From the NCBI RefSeq assembly GCF_000003815.2, contig NC_049993.1, positions 11,121,026 to 11,185,025 on the forward strand: a stretch of DNA of 64,000 nt, read 5' to 3'. How positions within the stretch are numbered: the stretch's first letter is position 1; each line of letters starts with the position of its first letter. Source of the DNA: Branchiostoma floridae (lineage: Eukaryota; Chordata; Leptocardii; Amphioxiformes; Branchiostomatidae). The notes below the pieces were generated by a model. It ran no database searches. It had not been told where the DNA came from and worked only from the letters and a program-made list of their open reading frames with translations. The position numbers and the translations under genes are program-made. Below are positions 48,742 to 60,904 of this stretch, piece by piece.

Positions 48742-51700
48742 TTACTCCTTGACGTTGAGTTTCTCCAGGTTCTCTGTGGCCAGGGCTTCGTAATGCTCGT
48801 CCAGATAGTCATCTGCGAAGCCGAGAATCTGCGCCAGGGCTGACAGGGCCAGGATGTCGATCTGGTTGTCCAGGCAAGTCTGCTTAGAGTAGTTCTGCAC
48901 GGGGAAGATGTGGTACTCCGGTAGGCCCAGCTTCTCACTCACCTCTTGTACCTAGGGTCAAACAACATCGTGTTAGAGCCTCGGAGCTATAAAGTATCAG
49001 AGAATACAAACAATTTCAGCCACCCCTATACCCCTACAGAATCACAATGGACTAACCCACCTTCTCTAAGATGAACCTGCTTCGGTAAACCAAGGTGAGG
49101 TCATCGGCGACAAATTCACAAGCTTTGTCGACCTTGGTCAGCAGGACCACCGAAGGAATACCTGTGTGACAAAAAACAATGAAAAACCAATATTCAGGAA
49201 GTAAAGTTTATAAGAGAAGGCCCATTAAGGTCCCAACCGGGCAGTTCACGGGCAGTTTTTTTGGCACTTTCGGGTGTGACCTCTACGTGGCCCCGTGGAA
49301 CACCTTGCGGCTCACGGATATTTTGGGACCCGGTGGGGCACTGGTTGAATTTAAGTCGGACTTAAAATAAGCCCGGGACCCCGTCACAAATAGACACCGT
49401 GACTTACCCGTGCGAAACACCGAGGGGTACCCCCGGTATCCGACAGTCCACCGGGACATATTTGTGGCTTCGGAGCCCGACCGGGGCTACATCCCTGCCG
49501 TTCACCGGTGCACCTAAACCTAAGATAGTATATCAGGATCGTGGACTATCAAAAAGGCACATGACCTAGGCGAATTTCTCGAGAAGGTTGGTAGTCATGT
49601 CCTCTTCGCTTCTGGATAACACAAAACTGGAAAACAACATTTGCACTCATTTAACCTCCTTGCACTGACACTTCTTCTACTTCAGACATGTAATGCCACC
49701 CAGGAATATACCTATAGACCTTACCCCTCTTGAGTGCTTTGTTGTAGATGGTTTTGATCTTGTCCATGGCGCCCTGCGGCATGACGCTGATGTTACAGGT
49801 GTCCAGGGCCAGCGCCACACAGTGGGTACGGTCCTTCATACCGGCCATGTTTTTAAACCCGGGTGTGGCCGGGGAGATGTTGACGGCTGCATTGAACTGT
49901 AGAAAGCACATTTTCTTTCGTTATTCAAGCGCTTTAATACTAATTATTTCTAGTCGAAGAACCAACACAATTAGCTGCTATTTAGACTTTTTTGACCCAG
50001 ATGTAATGTTAAGAAATTGCTGCAGTGCTGATCCTAGGGGTAACGGGACAACGCTAATTTCTCGTTAACTGCAGTCGCCGTTTGAAACGATCGATGCCAT
50101 GACACATCGCAAAACGGTACCGTTGGCATAGGCCAGTCCGCAATATTGCATCGACCGTTTCAAATGGCATCGACCGTTAACGAGACGGAAACGCGCTGCG
50201 TCGACGTGCGGCAAAACCCACTGATCTACATTATACCTACCTACACTACCTTGGCCTGACCCCGATTGAACACTCCTGACATAACTTCCTACCAGAAGTC
50301 CTCTACAGTCCGCAATATAGTTGCACACTGACATTGTAGAATATCAGCTATATAAAATATCTCCCCACCTGGTACCTATCGGGCACGTTGCCGTCCAGCA
50401 GGTAGGGCAGATCGTCCAGGTCCAGCCCGGTGTTGGCGTCCTCCAGCCCCATGGTGTCACACAGGCGGAAACACAGGGTCTCACCACCGCGTTCTCCACG
50501 CACCTCGTACGTTCGGTACTAATTTAAAAATACACTTAAATTATCAAAATGTATTATTAATATTAAACATTTCACTGATGTCGATTCCCAACATTGCTTC
50601 TTCAATACTTCTTTTATAAAGCCACAGGGATACTGATATAGTTCTGAAGGAACATTTTATTACTCTCCAAGCAGAGGTTAGGCTCCGGCTGCATTTAACG
50701 CCTTGGCCGAGGCATCAACAAAATGGTACAAAATAGAAAGCCCAATAAAAACGCCTAAAATCGTCAAAATAGCCGAGGCCTAACCCCTGCTTGGAGAGTA
50801 ACGTTTAATCGCTTAAAATATCTGGAGAAATGATTTCTTTTACAATTCATATTATATTCCCCCCTTGTCCATAACTTATTTTTACTTTTCTGTTATCGTG
50901 GACAAACCAGACAAGATGTTGTACTTAATGTGAATGTATTATAGTATGCATTTGGTCTAGGATTCTAACGGAAATTTCCTAACATTTGTCAGCCTGGAAT
51001 TGCTCTTCCTGGTAGTTGAAACTGACCGTACCCTTGTAGTGAGGCTGTGCGGTTGGCTGCCCGCCATGGCCTGGCTGGACACACGGCCCTTGTAGATGGA
51101 GTTGATGGTGTTGAAGAAGCTGGATTTCCCAGAACCCACCTGGCCGACCAGCAGGACGTTGACCTGGCTAACGGACATACCGGGCCGCGGCTTGTACCCA
51201 GCCACCTGTTGCTTTAGCCGCTCTCGTTCCCTGCGTGAGCAATAACACTGAAGCACGCGTACTTAATGCAACATGAACAGGGGTCACGTTAGAAATGCCG
51301 CCATCAGCCCCAAAATCCAATCCTTACAGTTTTCTCAAAATTTGTCCGCAGCATCAACGATAATCAACTATCTAAGCGATCACACCATGCGAGAAAGATG
51401 TGCTCAATGCCAGCCACCAACACCAACAGAATAACTTTTGAAAATACTACGCAACCGGTACAGCCAAGGAAATGCTTGCACCTTTCCTGTTTTTCTTGCA
51501 AACCGCGCACAATACATAAGACTCACTACCCGAGAGTGTCACAAACATGACAAAATAATATGCAACAAAACATTGAGCAAGGTATTATACAATTAATTAA
51601 GAAAATATTTAGATCACAGCAAAAGGCTAATTATGCATGTTGAGAAATTGGAAATGAACGTACTCGTCACTCCAATGGACCTTCCTCCACTCTTTTCCTT

Positions 51701-52649
51701 CCTGCAGCATTTTGTTCTCAATGGACTCTTCTTTTGCTTCTCTCTCTGAAGAACAAGAAGTATCGAAAGAAAATGAGTCACTGCTGTGTGAGTGCTGTCT
51801 CTTCCGTATCGAATGTTTCCGCCGGAGGACATCCAACCGTTGAATCTTCTGTGAATCCCCTAATTCTTTTGATGAACAGGGTGTACATTCTACGCAATAA
51901 CGTATTCAGAACTAAATTCTAGATGTTTTCTATCCTTACTTGTCACATGAGGTAACACGCTCTGACTCTTGAGTTGATAAATGGTTGATTATCTTTATTG
52001 TATGTTCAGAAACATACATAAGGCCAATATGATCGATGTGGCTGTCACCCAATATTGTAGGCAATTATTTATCTGACAATAACTGACAATAACAGCATAC
52101 ATACTCACTTCCAATGGAGTACACCTCTACGTCGAGGTAGGTGAGATTTCCTCCACAAAAACTGTTGATGTTGTGGCCCATCCCAACGCCGTAAGTGTTA
52201 CCAATGTTGCCCTGTCCGTTTGCACTGACAAAATTGCCATTATTCGCTGGGCTCGTACCAGTGAAGGCCAGGAAGTCGTGACCAGCACCGAACATAGGGC
52301 CATAACCTTGATGGTTATACAAACAATGAGCCATGTTACCGTTAGCTGGAAACTTCAAAGGATCGAATTTGTTGGCGTTTGAAAGTCGGAAGAGAAAAGA
52401 ATCCGGGGCTTGAACCCAGTCACCCTGGCTGGCCCACGACTGGCTGGCGTACCCCCCAAAGACCCAGCCGATGGCGTTGTATGCGACCGTGACGGTGGGG
52501 CCCTTGTTGTCACAGAGCTGGTGGAAGGTGGCAGGATTGTAGCCCTGTGTGGAGGCCTTAAACAAGAGCTCAAACCCTGCGTCAGGCTTCCCCAGCCACT
52601 CCCGCAGCTGATCCTCGTCTTGTTCAGTCATTCGCTTCCTCAGAGCCAT
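48742..52649 (-). CDS. IFI44L: IFI44-like protein: TLDc domain plus GTPase domain
   Basis: Coding exons: 52649-52109, 51745-51664, 51230-51032, 50518-50369, 49896-49725, 49161-49061 and 48951-48742; all are in phase, giving 484 residues. Residues 1-180 form a TLDc domain (FHQLCDNKGPTVTVAYN, FGGYASQSW, GNIGNTYGVGMG, FCGGNLTYLDVEVYSIG). Residues 208-484 form the IFI44-type G domain, with P-loop GQVGSGKS at 237-244, DTMG at 295-298 and TKVD at 390-393. In vertebrates IFI44 and IFI44L are interferon-induced cytoplasmic proteins with antiviral or antiproliferative activity; what it does in lancelets is inference. The ATG follows an acceptor 13 nt upstream, and a 5' UTR exon probably ends at the donor at 53186. 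It diverges from the gene at 53714. Lancelets likely have several relatives, so the exact orthologue is not assigned. Confidence 0.92.
49218..49510. repeat. GC-rich structured insertion in an IFI44-like intron
   Basis: About 290 bp much richer in G/C than the intron around it, with a central 17-bp palindrome (tttaagtcggacttaaa) flanked by imperfect complementary segments (gggacccggtgggg and cccgggaccccgtc). It is likely a foldback or other nonautonomous element, though ends are not clear. Confidence 0.35.
50061..50184. mobile_element. Foldback element, 124 bp
   Basis: Begins ctcgttaac and ends gttaacgag. Arms of about 38 bp share phrases such as gtttgaaacgatcgatgc on the left and gcatcgaccgtttcaaa on the right. 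It lies in an IFI44-like intron. Confidence 0.7.
50660..50801. mobile_element. Foldback element with 31-bp arms
   Basis: The left arm ttactctccaagcagagg continues to ggctccggc. The right arm is its complement (gccgaggcctaacccctg, then cttggagagtaa), with two or three mismatches. The loop is about 80 bp and A-rich. It is a MITE-like insertion in an IFI44-like intron. Confidence 0.8.
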
Positions 52650-53186
52650 GCTGCCTATAGACCTGCTCAATGAAGGAAACAAGTCTAACGTTAGTGTCAA
52701 TAACTTAACAATTACTAAGCGGTCACGACAAGAGATCACAAGAGGTTGCTCATCAAGCAATCAAGGCCACCAACAAGGCAGCACAGATATGAAGAGCTAC
52801 GATCAGTTAAACGAATGGCGTCTGTGAAACTTGTAACTTTTTATTATTAGAGGATACCGTACCAGACAAACTGAGGACGAGGCTCAGTTTCAATCAATCC
52901 TTATAGGTTGTTCCGTTACATTTACTGAGCACGCAACTGAGGACGAAAATCCGATAGTATACCGGTATAAAATATATTTGTTACCAATAGAGGGAAATAT
53001 CGTTCGAAAATTTCACGAAGAATTAACTAAGCTTGTGTATTAGCTGCGACCAATGCACACAGAAGCATAAGTTCAACGCCCAACTGTACTTAAAAAAATA
53101 AAGCAGTTAAGGATCCTTGTTGGAAAAGCCTAATGTCAGATCCGTTACGGTCCATTGTCTGTATCTGATGATGCGCACTACTTACC

Positions 53187-53713
53187 TGATCTTTGTTCGA
53201 TTGTGTAAAGAATTCTTGACTACCAAAGCTCGACTGAGATATGAAACTCTGTGTAGAATATCGCAAGACAGCAATATACAAACGTGGAACTGAAGCGCTC
53301 CCTTTAGTTTCGATGACGTAGCAGGAAATTGTGACCTCCGCCTCAAGGCAGGGCATCATGGGACGGTGAACCCGGAAGTTAGTGGAAAGAGAGTTCTGAA
53401 GACGACACCAACTGGTGGTTTCTGCAGGGGAAAGTGGTTGGAGTCCGAAATTGTTTTTCAAAAGCCAACATACGAATCTCAATAGAACTATTTTCTTTTA
53501 CTTCTTTATTATTCTTAATATGCAATATCTAACACTTGCACTATAGGAAAATGAGTGTATACCCAATTACATGCAACATTTACTGTACATCACTCCCTGC
53601 GCCTAAATGGGATGGTATAGTCGTCAGGTTTTCGGATTTGTGTAGTTGAAAAAAGCAAGTGGTTGCCAAACTTACGTTACACGTTACAACACGAGGGATT
53701 GGAGATAGCGATC
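53187..53713. promoter_or_regulatory. Shared divergent promoter interval
   Basis: About 530 bp between the IFI44-like 5' UTR donor (53186, minus) and the start codon of the plus-strand gene (53714). It should hold both transcription starts. A phrase ctttagtttcgatgacgta at 53302-53320 contains a GAAACTAAAG on the minus strand, one base off an IRF-type element, next to a TGACGTA CRE-like site. Such short matches are common by chance, so factor binding is speculation. Confidence 0.5.
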
Positions 53714-55627
53714 ATGAGTTTTTCAGGTCTCTTCCGATGGTCCAACCATCCCAACACACGTACGGTGGCGCCGGAACGTCAGCCGTCGCCGCCAACGGGT
53801 GACGACTTGGAAGGAACACTACAGAAACTACAGGTAAGGTCTCACCTATTAAAATGAGTGTGAATATCTGCAGTGTATCATGTTCGGCCTTGCTGACTTT
53901 GAGACTAATGATCACGTGGTGAGAACACCTCACCTGTCTCAAACATTTTGGGAACATGATATTTTCATACGGGATCGGGAACTGCTCACGGTAGGGTTAG
54001 TCTTTTTCAGTTACATGCAGTCTTATACATCAGCCCTATCAATGATAGGGAACTGATTATGGTTTCAAACAGACAATGAAGATGTGAGAAAATCCTACTA
54101 ACTGGTTGATTTCGAGGGAAGATGATACTATGATGAGACGGAGACATTCACGATCACGATTTTGTTCTCATGTCTTTTTAGAAATGCAGGCATCCTAGTG
54201 AACACTTGAAGGCACTTGAAGACAGCTTCCAGCTTCAGTCCGATGCTATAGGACAGCTTTGTACAGAAAAGCAGCGTCTTGAGACGGAGAACTGCGAACT
54301 TCAGCGGCTTCTACACGACATCAAGGAATTTGTAGAGTGGAAATGTCCCTGTCCACAGACAAAACCATACCCTACAGTACCGCGACTTACCAACAGGGGG
54401 CGTTCGAGGAAAGAAACTCATGAAAGTTTTGGCGAGTCCAACTGCCCTGTTGATGGAGGGGAGCCCAGGGTTAGTGTTGAAACATGGAGGGACTGGTTTG
54501 ACTCAGTGACTCGGGAACATAGATCTCCTTGGTATCATCCTCATCCACAGGCAGTACCACAACAGCAAGAACCACGCAAAAGTAGGTACCTGATTTATAT
54601 AAAGGTTAAGAAACCAGGGTGTACAATTTTTAAAAAGATTTTATGCATTCTTGGCTGTTTTAAGTACATCCTCACAGTTAAGTCCAAGGGCAGTTATAAA
54701 GTTGATATATGTCTACATCACTTAAACTTTAAGAGTGAACCAATCAATACGTGAATCTACCATGAGGTAGGGCTGACTTCAAGCTTACCGTTTCATTGTT
54801 TCCTTCAGTAATCTGCTACCTAAAAGCCGAAGGTCCATTCCATGGCTCGGATGGACAGCTTCTGGCCAAGTTGAATGAAAGACTAGGGAAGAATAATGTT
54901 GCTATGGAAACCAGGCCATGGCAACCGTCACCACGCATCATCTCTGAACCCACCCTTGTCTTCTGTCTCAACGCCTCACGGTTGGGCACAGATGTGGACA
55001 ATGCCTTGAGGGGAACTGAAGGTAGGACAAGATAATCCTCAAAGAATTGTCCCATATGATCCAATACATTACTGTGGTAGCTGTACCATGTCTATAAATT
55101 GAGAAACATTGATATCTACTTAATCAATTTGAGGTGTTAATTTTCTAATAGATGTGGAGAAGGATTTTACAGTCTCTCTCAAAGTTTGCAAACGAAAATC
55201 TAGATTTCTTTTAAAACATAACATCTACAGTGCTGCTGCAGGTTGCATATGGCATTCAGGTATAACATGTATCATTATTTTTTGTATGATCATTATATTT
55301 GAGGCACTGTTTTGTTGCACACATGTACATGTATCTACAGAACAAAAATCACAGCTGCCACATTCAAAGACGAATGAGGATATTTGCTGTAGTGGAACTG
55401 TGATTATGATTCTTTTCTGTTCTGCAGGAAACAATATTGTTCTTATCGTGATGCATCATCGTCCTCCCCACAATGCTCGGATCTCCGTCCAATCACGGTC
55501 TGTGCTCAGAGAAGGAAACACTAAACTTATCGTTGATGCTTTATTCTTTGAGCGAGAGGGAATGTACGACTGTGACGTGAACACTGAGGCTGTGAAAGAC
55601 CTGGCTTCTTACCTGCAAGGCTGTTGA
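53714..55627 (+). CDS. Unrecognised coiled-coil protein, 310 residues
   Basis: Coding exons: 53714-53833, 54182-54581, 54809-55021 and 55428-55627; donors and acceptors are good and the frame closes through all junctions. Residues 1-40 are short and basic or Pro-rich. Residues about 46-90 are a coiled coil (LKALEDSFQLQ, then LCTEKQRLETENCELQRLL with leucines at heptad spacing). Residues 95-170 are low in hydrophobics and probably unstructured. Residues about 174-310 look like a compact alpha/beta domain with alternating hydrophobic strands: EPTLVFCLNASRLGTDVDNA, then NNIVLIVMHHRPP, then LIVDALFFE. I cannot name the family. The RxGTD segment followed by an I/V-rich strand ending in HH looks diagnostic. 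It shares a promoter interval with the IFI44-like gene and converges on ASNSD1. A cytoplasmic location is inferred, as there is no signal or membrane segment. Confidence 0.75.
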
Positions 55628-56116
55628 ATATGATGAATATGAAAAAAAGCACCACACTAGTATGGTACATTTTATAAGGAAAAAAAATGTATACTATCCA
55701 GTTTAGCCTTGGGATTCATTGGATAAGCAGCTTATCTTTCATTGGTAGCGTGTCATTCATCCGTCAGTCAACAAGGACCGCTCTGTCACCAATGTCATGA
55801 CAGAGTGTTAACAAGAAAGATATACACTATCTACAGTATGCACCATTGCATACATGCACACCATACCATCCTCAAATAACTGCAGCACTTTGTAAATGCA
55901 ACTTGGATGGGTCACAACTCTCAACCTTCTGGTGCAGAAGTAGGCTGTACCAAAAATGCTGCCACATTATGAGAAAGTTTCCTTTACAATGATCATTATT
56001 ACATAAAATCTGTACATCCCATTAAAATGTTCCAGATGCATGAGATGAGTATATTGAAAATATTTTGTGGAGGGTACCAATGTGATATCAAGAAATGTGA
56101 TGTCCAGGTCTGTATG
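55628..56116. other. Convergent 3' region
   Basis: About 490 bp between the stop codon of the plus-strand coiled-coil gene and that of ASNSD1. It presumably contains both 3' UTRs. An ATTAAA at about 56021 could serve the plus-strand gene. Confidence 0.5.
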
Positions 56117-57777
56117 TTACTCTGTTGTCAGTCTGTTGCATCTGTCTGAAGCCTTCTCTGCAGAGTTCTCCATCTTGGCTATCCTGGAGCCAAACTGAAT
56201 GGCTCTTTTTGGTAACACAGCAGCAGAGCTCAACCCAAGTTCTCTCACTGCAACTCGCAACAACAGCTTCTCCCCGATTCCTCTGGGTAGGGTTAGGTTT
56301 GCCTGGAATGCAAAAAATGATATACAAAAAAATAATACAATACATTGTAAGTATCTCAAATGTTTTAAAATTTCTGACAGCTTCTCTCTCTAGCTGATCA
56401 TGATACATGTACACCTTATTCCTCTTGGTTGGGGTAAATTCTAACAATATATATTTAAATATTCCCAAACCTTTAGATCCTCTGCATTCGTTTTGCATGT
56501 TGTACTGCTTGTAAAACAATTTTAAATATTGACTATTGAGACTTTGAGAGACAAGAAACTTCTATCTGTAACAAACCTTGTACTGAATGGGAACAGAACT
56601 GAGGAAGGAGACCACATCTTCATCAAGAAACGGGAAGCGGGATTCCTTCCCGTGGTCGGAGATGATCCTACATAAAAACAGTCAATGTGACAATCCTGTT
56701 GGTACAATAACATACACTTGGTAGAAGCAGTAGTGTTGTATCCAGTATTCATGTTATACATGTACATGTACGTACTCTGACATGGGTGGACAGCAGTCAG
56801 CATTCAAATATAAATATATACTGTACAAAAAGTGGAGAATTTTTTGTAAGACTTGAATTACATTTGTACAATTTTGTTGTGCATATTATCAGTTACCAAT
56901 TTTCTGTGGCCAAGGAGCAAAACTGAGTCAGCAAATATAATACATTTTAAAATTTGCTCTATCATAAAAGAATGATATAATTCAAACAGGTAGAAAGCCA
57001 AAATTTGGAGTCCTTCCTGCAGACATGTTCTGAGACAAGTCAGTGAGACATCAGCAAACCCCCTGTCCATGAGCTGTCCATGTAAGTAGTTCCCCACCCC
57101 GTACAGACCTGTCATCCCTGCCCAGGTTCCTGGAGGAGATCCTGTCTACCTCCATCTCCACTTCCTCCAGCAGACCTCTCCAGCCTTCTGACCTGCAGTC
57201 ATCAACACAAGGTCATTGTAAATTAAGGAACTAAACCTTACACTTTCACACATTTTCCATACAAAACATGAATAGGTTACATACACAGAACTGAATCCGT
57301 TAGAGCAAAGGCCTGACATTTGAACTAGGATCTAGGAATGAACAATTCAATTCACAAAAAGCTGTCAGTGATACAAAGGACAGTTAAGGTGGCAATTCAC
57401 TCCTGACTAGACAGGTGGTGCTGCCAGCTCATATAAGTACAACCAAGGCTGATAAAAGCTCCTTTGTACTAGCCTGGTACATGTATATAGCTCGTATTAT
57501 AGCTCCTGAGTCTCTTCTGTACTTTCCGCAAACTGAAGAGACTCTGGAGCTATAATATGGCTGGATACCAGGCTACCTTGGTACAACATACATGCTTTTT
57601 CTCTACACTGGCAGAATGTTTTGGATACTTCAAGACAAGATAAAGCAGTACAGTACATGTATGATGTTATTGAAGACTAAGGTTGAGTGTGCTGAGATCT
57701 CGTACTCACTTGAATCTGCTCCTGTGTCTGGAGTATCCTGCCAGCTGTTCATCTGCTCCCATGCCCACCAACAACAC
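56117..57777 (-). CDS. ASNSD1: Asparagine synthetase domain-containing protein 1, C-terminal exons
   Basis: Four coding exons: 57777-57710, 57192-57109, 56667-56577 and 56302-56117, the last ending in TAA. They give 142 residues of the synthetase-type domain's C-terminus: [64 protein letters not shown] and [17 protein letters not shown]. The order and spacing match ASNSD1 of other animals, which has a glutamine-amidotransferase-like N-terminus and an asparagine-synthetase-like C-terminus; its enzymatic role is not established. The first exon here starts in phase 0 after a tgttcccag acceptor. The N-terminal half is not found in the 6.2 kb upstream, so the gene continues beyond the window, across a long intron, or is incomplete. 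Confidence 0.9.
57470..57575. mobile_element. Foldback element with about 45-bp arms
   Basis: Left arm tagcctggtacatgtatata through gctcctgagtctcttc pairs with right arm gaagagactctggagc through ataccaggcta. The short loop is about 15 bp. It sits in an ASNSD1 intron. Confidence 0.75.
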
Positions 57778-58372
57778 CTGGGAACAACAAGAATAAACCT
57801 ATGATATAGACTCCATTCAAACTCAAAAAAAGTTGATCGGACTAACGTTACACTCCTCAGCAAGGCCAAACACATATGTAGCATCATAGAATTTTCAAAA
57901 GCTTTTATCTGATAACCAGTGTCTTGGACTTGAGATACATTGTATACAGTACTATATCTGCTAATACTATTCTGTGGCCACCCTTGGATATGCCTGTTTA
58001 AGGGGTTACTCAGGAGTGACCTGTCCTGCTTATCCACTTACCAAGGTAATACACAGTCACTCTGGTTGGTGGTTGTCTTCAGATTACCCCTGGTTCATCA
58101 AGTCTCTACAGACTTTTATGTCATACCTGTGATGTGAAAACGTTTCATACGGGTGTTCCGGACCGTGTGATAACTTTCCGTATCACACATGTACAGGTTC
58201 GAAAGTTGTATCACACAGACTTTCTTCAAGTAAATCGAACTATTTCGAACGGGCCGAATACGGCACGGTTGAAAATTCGAATACCGGATTCGGACGTTAG
58301 AATTGCTGTTGTTAGAATCTATCTTTTTGTTCAAGGACACAACATTTTCTCAACTTCTGGTGCATTTCTGTC

Positions 58373-58436
58373 CCAGCCCTCCCGCGGGTCGGATCACCCT
58401 CCAGCCGTCAGACGATCCGACCCACGGTCGGGCTGG
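58373..58436. repeat. Hairpin with 23-bp arms
   Basis: The left arm ccagccctcccgcgggtcgg and right arm ccgacccacggtcgggctgg are complementary with a few mismatches around an ~18-bp loop. It is GC-rich within A/T-rich DNA. Confidence 0.7.
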
Positions 58437-59448
58437 TACCTGGGGTAATACAGAATACACCGCGTTGTATTCTATATATACATGTGTAGTACATTTCGGC
58501 ATTACTGTCTTTGGTTTTGCCAAGTGCGTCAAAAAATGGACAAAATCATTTTTGCCAGTTATTCTGCAAACAAATCAGAGACTATGGAATTCACATCATG
58601 TTACTTTAGCCAAGGTCGTGCATCAAATCCCCTCCAGCTGGAATATGGAGCAATGGGCCAGTTGCTCTTGTTCTGACCATGTTTTGTCCAAATGAGAGTC
58701 TGGCATCCTATTTTACTACTATTTTTAGTCTTGGTTGTGAAACTTGAGAATGTTTCTCCAAAACAAGTAGGTGTTTTGCTCCCACCAGTGACACAGATAC
58801 AGCACGAAATGCACGGAGCAAATCAGAAGATGTTACACTTTGCCTGACTCAGGCAGATGGTGTTGACATTCCTTTAGCATTTGCAGGTGTCTATTTACTA
58901 GGCCTTAGGAATGAAGATGAGCAAGGTTGTGGGTGGGGAAGGGAGTTGCCCAAGGATAAGGTCAAGGGAAACATCCTAAATATGTCCAACAAGTGTATCA
59001 GACATCACACCTGCGTGCGTCAGATAGGGACCTCGGTAAGTAAGGAGAAGCATTGACCCTGACATGGTAACTCTTCAGGAGTTCAAACATGACTTCAGTA
59101 AAGCATAGCCCCCCTCACCCTTTCTGTTTCTATAACCTTTCAACTAGTATAGCTTTGCAGGTGGTTAACAGTTTACAGAACTATGTGGGCATGTCGGAAA
59201 TGTTTCTGTTAAGATGCTCCAGTAACAAGCAGTGGCCTCTTTCAGAAGGTTTCGTATCTACCTCCTCTAAGTCTGGAAGTGAAAATGCCACGCGCCGCGG
59301 GAACTCAAACGCAGCCGTCTATCTCATCACCAAGGACGAAAATAGCTCCCATTGCCAGTGGGAACATCACAGAGCTTGATGGGAATAGTGAGGTCATGGC
59401 CTCTGATTCACTGTTTCTTAGGGAAGGCTTGACATTTGGCAATACTTT

Positions 59449-59700
59449 GAGCAGGGATGGCTTTTTTTTGGGGGGGGGGGCGTCTGCTGGTTTGCGATTT
59501 TCAACGTTGGCTCGATTCTCTTATGCCAGGGAAGGGAGTTTGCCGAGGAAGGGAATTTGCCGAGACGGCCCGGGGCAAACTCCTTTCCACGGCAAATTCC
59601 CTTCCTCTGCAAACTCGGCAAAGGCATAAGAGAACCTACCCCATGTTGAAAATAGCGCACTAGCCCCTCCCCCTCTAAAATAAAAGGCAGCCTCGCTTGA
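59449..59700. mobile_element. Foldback element, about 250 bp
   Basis: Outer arms: agcagggatggctttt with a G-run on the left, and a C-run with aaaataaaaggcagcctcgc on the right. Inner arms: gcgattttcaacgttggctc then tctcttatgcc on the left, complementary to ggcataagaga...catgttgaaaatagcgc on the right. The core is a self-complementary gggagtttgccgagg / aaactcctttccacggc block. It is the longest of three related copies in the window. Confidence 0.75.
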
Positions 59701-60319
59701 TGTCTGCAACGGAGGCTAGCAGAGAAGGAGCTGTGAGGCAGGACGAAGGTAGGGCAGTAACTACCCCCATGGTTGGGTATATAATACACTACTCACAGAC
59801 CCCATCTTGACCCCTCTACTGCAGTGAACACAAGAGGCAACTAAAAATACCAAAGTACCCCTGAAGGACAGAGGTTGGAAGATTTGTTACTTGGCCCTAA
59901 CTCAAAGTTCTAGGACCAACTTATCTAACAAGGAGTGAAGTACGGGCAAGGCCTTCTAAGAAATATGGATGTAAAATTTAGAAAGTAGGAACCATAGGAA
60001 CTTGACAACTTATTGTCAACATTATACATGTTTTCTGGTACTTTGCCTCAACTGAAAACTGTGAGTAACTGAAAACTATGCAAAAACACTCACTGGTAAA
60101 GCTGGAGTAGCCTTACTTGATATGCCAATTTGGAAATGAAATCTGCCAAATAAGATGAAGTGTGTCGATGAAGGTTAGACATCCAGGATATATAAACCTG
60201 CTCTCCAACGAGATCTCTTTAGTGTCACTGACAAAAGGTAGTGGATTCTGCCTGTAATGTCTGACCGTTTCCAAAATCACATCCAGTTGCTTGTCGGGTA
60301 ACTTCTATTTGGCGTAAGA

Positions 60320-60500
60320 TGAAAAGTGATCTCTACAAGCAACTGTAGTCTCTGTTTTGCCATATGGAAGTAACACATGGACACTGAAGATCTGACACAT
60401 TGAAGATCTGCCCAAGGCTATGGAGGTTAGGGATGGATGAAGGGAGAGAATCATTTTCATCCATGCAACCAGCACGACCGGACGATGATGATACATCTAT
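60320..60500 (+). pseudogene. Degenerate LINE C-terminal fragment
   Basis: The plus-strand frame reads TVVSVLPYGSNTWTL, then a stop, then AMEVRDG, stop, RERIIFIHATS. These resemble the LLYGSETWTL and RDGWRERI motifs near the C-terminus of some lancelet non-LTR retrotransposons. The normal sequence between the two motifs is missing, so this is a deleted, dead copy. Confidence 0.5.
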
Positions 60501-60904
60501 AGAATTTGCTTGTAAAACAACATGTAGTGATCTTTTAAGACCTTTGTGTCGAGAACAGTGGTTTCAGCCAAGACTGTACTTGCAGCCTTAAGGCTGAAGG
60601 ACATTGAAATTACAGGCAGTAACATACATAAAGATGAAAAGTAAAGTTGCAAGATAGTCCAGACTACAGAAATTAACAGACTTTTAAAAGAGACAAACAT
60701 TCATTTCCCCATCAGAAAGTCAGGATGACAGCCAGTCAATTCGGTTTAATTGCCTTGACTGCTAGGGCCTGAACACTACCCTTGGACAGGAGCCAGTGTC
60801 ACAGTCAGAATGTTTATTGATGAAACTTAGTTTCAACAGTCACCATGTCCCCCTAAAGTCAACAGAGGATAAAAATAGCCCTGTAAAAGTGCTGACAGGG
60901 CTGT

